From Desulfarculaceae bacterium (GTDB lineage Bacteria > Desulfobacterota > Desulfarculia > Desulfarculales > Desulfarculaceae): DNA of 64,000 bases. The notes below the pieces were generated by a model, which searched no databases, was not told where the DNA came from, and saw only the letters and a program-made list of their open reading frames with translations. How positions within the stretch are numbered: the first letter of the stretch is position 1; every line of letters begins with the position of its first letter. Of this stretch, positions 60,556 through 64,000 are shown in pieces. Location: assembly GCA_021737145.1 (NCBI GenBank), contig JAIPEN010000009.1:87068-151067 (forward strand), read 5' to 3'. Both the position numbers and the translations under genes were made by a program.

Positions 60556-62316
60556 ATGAGCGACCGCCCGCCCTGCGACCTCAAGAAAAAATTGGCGCCT
60601 CTGGCGCCGGTGCTGGACGCCGCCTCCACGGGCATGGTGATCATCGACGCCACGGGCACGGTGGTGCTGTTCAACCAGGCGGCGCGCCGCCTGCTGGGCC
60701 GCGGGGATCACGACCAGGTGGGGCGGCCCTTCAAGGAAGTGAGCCCCGAGGCCTGGCCGGACATGCAAAAGATCCTGGCCGGGGGCGGGCCCCAGATCGG
60801 CCGCCGCCTGAACATCTACGCGGCCACCATCGTGGCCAACCGCAACCCCATCGTCCTGGAAGGCCGGGTGGCCGGGGTGATCAGCGTTTTCCAGGACATC
60901 TCCCACTACGAGGCCCTGATCAGCGAGCTCAGGGGCTACAAGGAGCTGCACCGCCAACTGGAGGCCATCTTCGAGACCTCCCACGACGGGCTCTACATCG
61001 CCGACGGCAACGCGGTGACCGTGCGCGTCAACAGCGCCTACGAGAAGATCACCGGGCTCGAGCGCGGGACCCTTTTGGGCCGCAACATGCACGATCTGGT
61101 GCAGGAAAAGTACTTCGACCACTCGGTGACCCTGGACGTGCTCAAAAAGGGCCGCTCGGTCACCATCATGCAGAACATCAAGGGCTCCAAGCAGGTGATG
61201 GTCACCGGCACCCCGGTCCTGGACGACGAGGGCAAGGTGGCCCTGGTGGTCACCAACGTGCGCGACATGACCAGCCTGAACAACCTGCGGGGCCAACTGG
61301 AGCAGAGCCGCCTGCTCTCCTCGCGCTATTACCAGTCGCTTCTGGAGCAGGAGCAGTACGAGGCCGCGCTCATCGACATGGTGGTCAAGTCCTCGGCCAT
61401 GGAGCTGGTCTTGGCCAAGGCGGTGAAGGTGGCCGCGGTGGACGCGGCGGTGCTCATCACCGGCGAGTCCGGGGTGGGCAAGACGCTGTTGGCCCGCACC
61501 ATCCACCGCATGTCCAACCGCCGCGACCGGCCCATGGTCAAGATCAACTGCGGGGCCATCCCCGCCTCGCTGATGGAAAGCGAGCTATTCGGCTACCGCA
61601 AGGGGGCCTTCACCGGGGCCGACCCCGCGGGCAAGGCCGGGCTGCTGGAGGCGGCCCACCAGGGCACCGTGTTCCTGGACGAGGTGGCCGAGCTGACCCC
61701 GGCCATGCAGGTGAAGCTGTTGCAGGTGATCGAGGAGGGGGTCTTCACCCGGGTGGGCGACACCACCCCCACCGAGGTGGACGTGCGACTCATAGCGGCC
61801 ACCAACCGCCAGCTCAAGCAGGAGGTGGCCGCGGGCCGCTTCCGGCAAGACCTGTTCTACCGCCTCAACGTGGTGCCCATCGAGATCCCGCCCCTGCGGC
61901 AGCGGCGCGAGGACATCCCCCTGCTGTGCAAGCGCTGCCTGGAGGGCCTGGAAAAGGCCCAGGGCCTCAAGAAGCGCCTGGCCCCGGAGGTGGTGGACGC
62001 CCTGATGGGCTACGCCTTCCCGGGCAACGTGCGCGAGCTGATGAACGTGCTGGAGCGCATGGCCATCATGAGCGAGGGCCAGACCATCGGCGCGGCCGAC
62101 CTGCCCGCCGAGCTTCGCCAAGGCGCGGGCGGGACACTGGCCAGCGGGCTGGGGCTCAAGCAGGCGGTGGAGGCCTCGGAGGCCTCCATCATCCAGGGGG
62201 CCCTGGAGACCCACCAGACCCTGACCCAGGCGGCCAAGGCCCTGGGGGTTCACCCCACCACCCTGTGGCGCAAGATGGTCAAGTACGGCCTGCGGGAAGA
62301 TGCACAACTGCATTAA
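60556..62316 (+). CDS. Sigma-54-dependent enhancer-binding protein with PAS domains
   Basis: 586 residues from ATG 60556 (GGGAGA four bases upstream; an ATG at 60514 is an alternative). Two PAS-like domains (about 10-110 with TGMVIIDATGTVVLFNQAA, and 135-245 with HDGLYIADGNAVTVRVN) precede an AAA+ domain with GESGVGKT (Walker A), the sigma-54 contact loop GAFTGA and VFLDEVAEL (Walker B). The C-terminal Fis-type helix-turn-helix is TQAAKALGVHPTTLWRKMVKYG. It activates sigma-54 promoters on a signal sensed by the PAS domains. A sigma-54 promoter with two palindromic upstream sites lies immediately downstream. Confidence 0.95.
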   Translation: MSDRPPCDLKKKLAPLAPVLDAASTGMVIIDATGTVVLFNQAARRLLGRGDHDQVGRPFKEVSPEAWPDMQKILAGGGPQIGRRLNIYAATIVANRNPIVLEGRVAGVISVFQDISHYEALISELRGYKELHRQLEAIFETSHDGLYIADGNAVTVRVNSAYEKITGLERGTLLGRNMHDLVQEKYFDHSVTLDVLKKGRSVTIMQNIKGSKQVMVTGTPVLDDEGKVALVVTNVRDMTSLNNLRGQLEQSRLLSSRYYQSLLEQEQYEAALIDMVVKSSAMELVLAKAVKVAAVDAAVLITGESGVGKTLLARTIHRMSNRRDRPMVKINCGAIPASLMESELFGYRKGAFTGADPAGKAGLLEAAHQGTVFLDEVAELTPAMQVKLLQVIEEGVFTRVGDTTPTEVDVRLIAATNRQLKQEVAAGRFRQDLFYRLNVVPIEIPPLRQRREDIPLLCKRCLEGLEKAQGLKKRLAPEVVDALMGYAFPGNVRELMNVLERMAIMSEGQTIGAADLPAELRQGAGGTLASGLGLKQAVEASEASIIQGALETHQTLTQAAKALGVHPTTLWRKMVKYGLREDAQLH

Positions 62317-62334
62317 TATTGCAATTGTGCAATA
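62317..62334. promoter_or_regulatory. Putative enhancer site 1 (UAS)
   Basis: TATTGCA-ATTG-TGCAATA: a perfect 7-bp inverted repeat with a 4-base centre, starting at the stop of the activator gene. About 185 bases before the predicted transcription start. Confidence 0.65.
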
Positions 62335-62395
62335 AACAGAATTGTTTAGCTATAATAGCGAGTTATAGGAAGTTTTTGGGTAAAGTACTTCATAG

Positions 62396-62413
62396 TATTG
62401 CGTTTTTGCAATA
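62396..62413. promoter_or_regulatory. Putative enhancer site 2 (UAS)
   Basis: TATTGCG-TTTT-TGCAATA has the same 18-bp architecture as site 1, with one arm mismatch. Its centre is 79 bases from that of site 1 and about 107 bases before the predicted start. Confidence 0.65.
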
Positions 62414-62484
62414 ACAGCCCGGATCCCCGGGAAGGCGCTGTTCGGCATCTTCAGTCATTACACCACGTTAGGCGCAACCACCTC

Positions 62485-62500
62485 CGGCACGCAATTTGCT
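62485..62500 (+). promoter_or_regulatory. Sigma-54 (-24/-12) promoter
   Basis: CGGCACGCAATTTGCT matches the consensus TGGCAC-N5-TTGCW at all but the first base, with the GG and GC at the required 12-base spacing. It lies 125 bases upstream of the Tat-exported binding-protein gene. The remainder of the 308-base gap shows no gene. Confidence 0.8.
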
Positions 62501-62624
62501 TAAGCTAGAGGGGATTAGGGCCGGACGAGCATAAAGCCGTTTACGGACCGGCCAGGGGCCGGGCATGCCGTGCGCGGCAGGTCTGTTTGGTTAGTCGGCA
62601 CAACCGAACAAAATGGAGGGAAGT

Positions 62625-63950
62625 ATGGCTGACAAGACTAATCGTAGGCAATTTTTGAAAATGGCCGGCGCCGCCGGTCTGGGGGCGGGCGCGGCAAGCC
62701 TGATGGGCACCAAGGCCCTGGCCGCCAAAAAGTCCATCCCCAAGACCCCGGTCAAGGTGGCTGCCATCAGTTTCCTGAGCGGACCGGCGGCCGGCCCCTT
62801 CGGCATCCCGGGCGACAACTCCTACAAGATGATGGCCGACATCTACAACAAGCAGGGCGGCATCCTGGGCCGCAAGATCGACCTGGTCAGCCTGGACGAG
62901 GCCGGCGGGGCCAAGACCCAGGTGGAGCTGGCCCGCAAGCTGATCCTGGAAGACAAAGTCGACGTGATCCTGGGCTACATCTCCTCCGGCGACTGCAAGG
63001 CGGTGATGCCCCTGTCCGACGAGCTGGGCGGGCTGATGCTGGCCTATGACTGCGGCACCCACGTGCTCATGGAGGGCAAGAAGAGCCCCTACAAGACCCC
63101 CAAGTACGACCTGGGCTTCCGCACCAGCGCCCACCTGGGCCAGGACAACATCGCCCTGGCCCTGGCCATCAAGAAGTACATGCCCAACGTGAAAAAGATC
63201 GCGGGCATCAACCAGGACTACGCCTGGGGCCGCGACTCCTGGCACATCTTCGAACTGGCCATCAAGAAGCTCCTGCCCAAGGTGGAGATCGTCAAGACCC
63301 TGTGGCCCAAGATCTTCACCACCGACTTCACCGCCCACATCAGCGCCCTGCAAGGCTCGGGCGCCGAGATCATCCACAGCTCCATGTGGGGCGGCGACGC
63401 GGTCACCTTCCTGAAGCAGGCCAAGGCGTCCGGGCTGTTCAAGCAGGCCAAGATGGCCCTGAGCCGGGGCGAGCCGTACCCGCAGGAGTTGGGCGCCGAG
63501 TTCCCCGAAGGCCAGTTCATCTGCTGCGCCGGGGCCCACTACTTCCTGTACCCCTCCTGGGACAAGTGGCCCCTGAACAAGTGGTTCGTGGCCGAGTTCA
63601 AGAAGCGCTACAACAAGTACCCCACCTATCCCAGCTATCACGCTTTCCAGGCCATCACCGCCTACAAGACCGCGGTGGAAAAGGCCTCCTCCCTGGTGGG
63701 CGGCTGGCCCACCATCGAGCAGACCGCCAAGGCCATGGGCAACCTGAGCTTCGAGACGCCCAGCGGCTACTGCGTGATCAACAAGGACCACAACGCCCGC
63801 GAGGACTGCCTGGTGGGCATTTCCAAAATGACTAAGGACTACCCCTTCCCCATCCTCGATCCCGACCGTTTGGAGGTGTTCCCCTCCTTCCAGGTGAACG
63901 CACCGGCCGGCCTGAGCACCGAGGAGTGGATCGCGGGCTGGAAGTCCTAG
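62625..63950 (+). CDS. Tat-exported ABC transporter substrate-binding protein (Peripla_BP_6)
   Basis: 441 residues from ATG 62625 (GGAGG five bases upstream; ATG 62613 is closer to nothing useful). The N-terminus NRRQFLKMAGAAGLGAGAA is a twin-arginine signal. The mature part is a Leu/Ile/Val-type binding fold: KVAAISFLSGPAAGPFG, DIYNKQGGILGRKIDLV, DVILGYISSGDCKAV, WGRDSWHIF. It is a distant paralogue of the binding protein at 49.6 kb. Control by the upstream sigma-54 promoter is predicted. Permease genes, if any, lie beyond the window. Confidence 0.9.
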   Translation: MADKTNRRQFLKMAGAAGLGAGAASLMGTKALAAKKSIPKTPVKVAAISFLSGPAAGPFGIPGDNSYKMMADIYNKQGGILGRKIDLVSLDEAGGAKTQVELARKLILEDKVDVILGYISSGDCKAVMPLSDELGGLMLAYDCGTHVLMEGKKSPYKTPKYDLGFRTSAHLGQDNIALALAIKKYMPNVKKIAGINQDYAWGRDSWHIFELAIKKLLPKVEIVKTLWPKIFTTDFTAHISALQGSGAEIIHSSMWGGDAVTFLKQAKASGLFKQAKMALSRGEPYPQELGAEFPEGQFICCAGAHYFLYPSWDKWPLNKWFVAEFKKRYNKYPTYPSYHAFQAITAYKTAVEKASSLVGGWPTIEQTAKAMGNLSFETPSGYCVINKDHNAREDCLVGISKMTKDYPFPILDPDRLEVFPSFQVNAPAGLSTEEWIAGWKS

Positions 63951-63968
63951 GATCCCTTTCGTCTGAGC

Positions 63969-64000
63969 GCCGCCGCCGGGCCTAACCGCCCGGCGGCGGC
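63969..64000 (+). terminator. Strong hairpin at the window edge
   Basis: A perfect 13-bp stem GCCGCCGCCGGGC / GCCCGGCGGCGGC with loop CTAACC, 18 bases after the binding-protein stop. The window ends at the stem, so the T tract is not visible; it could be a terminator or an intra-operon hairpin like the one after the 49.6-kb binding-protein gene. Confidence 0.6.

Overview
The window looks like chromosome from a strictly anaerobic deltaproteobacterium (Desulfobacterota; a Desulfarculales-like sulfate reducer or a syntroph is my best guess). The evidence is high GC with strong G/C third positions, a flavin-based heterodisulfide-reductase (Hdr) module, Rex, an F0-only ATP synthase operon, an AhbB-type siroheme decarboxylase beside hemL, a 2-hydroxyacyl-CoA dehydratase/benzoyl-CoA reductase-type activase, an oxygen-sensitive 4-hydroxybutyryl-CoA dehydratase and a PEP-CTERM protein. 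Two visibly AT-richer patches, about 6.4-7.35 kb and 13.0-14.9 kb, look acquired.

Layout. 0-5.7 kb: an electron-transfer operon (HdrA-MvhD fusion, HdrC, HdrB, a GcvH-like lipoyl protein, and a GlcD-GlcF-type FAD/Fe-S dehydrogenase). 5.9-7.3 kb: small membrane proteins and a DUF397-like gene in an AT-rich patch. 7.4-9.9 kb (minus): rex and the F0 genes atpZ-atpI-atpB-atpE. 10.2-13.0 kb: a PEP-CTERM protein, a small secreted protein and a membrane diguanylate cyclase. 13.1-14.9 kb (minus): an XRE/ImmA-IrrE protein with a partner of unknown function. 15-18.9 kb: hemL, ahbB, a membrane zinc-site protein, a PurN-like protein, tadA and tRNA-Ser(CGA). 19.0-21.3 kb: four paralogous small secreted proteins with an orphan signal-peptide ORF and a tandem duplication. 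21.3-31.5 kb: hemW, an acyl-CoA ligase, dprA, topA, and an M20 peptidase with two orphan amino-acid-type binding proteins. 31.6-36.3 kb: a 1539-residue protein of unknown function. 36.4-40.8 kb: a dus - ispH/ubiA fusion - nitroreductase operon and a radical SAM protein. 40.8-47.2 kb: a 1401-residue CoA-dehydratase activase and RNase E/G.

47.2-64 kb reads as one catabolic region. It has a CaiB CoA-transferase and a cysteine-rich ferredoxin (minus strand), then a divergent operon of a branched-chain-type ABC transporter (binding protein, LivHMGF), an SDR, an AMP-dependent acyl-CoA synthetase, a small CGGC protein and a 4-hydroxybutyryl-CoA dehydratase that keeps all four cluster ligands. Beyond it lie an MDR alcohol dehydrogenase, an XRE-cupin regulator, a sigma-54 enhancer-binding protein and another Tat-exported binding protein. 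I infer import, CoA activation, radical dehydration and oxidation of a gamma-hydroxy (or related) acid.

Regulatory DNA in this region is unusually legible. A perfect 16-bp palindrome lies upstream of the XRE-cupin gene, with a near copy inside the likely promoter of the ABC operon. Two 18-bp palindromes and a near-consensus sigma-54 promoter precede the last binding-protein gene. Two copies of a roughly 104-bp dispersed inverted-repeat element lie at 36.3 kb and 56.7 kb.
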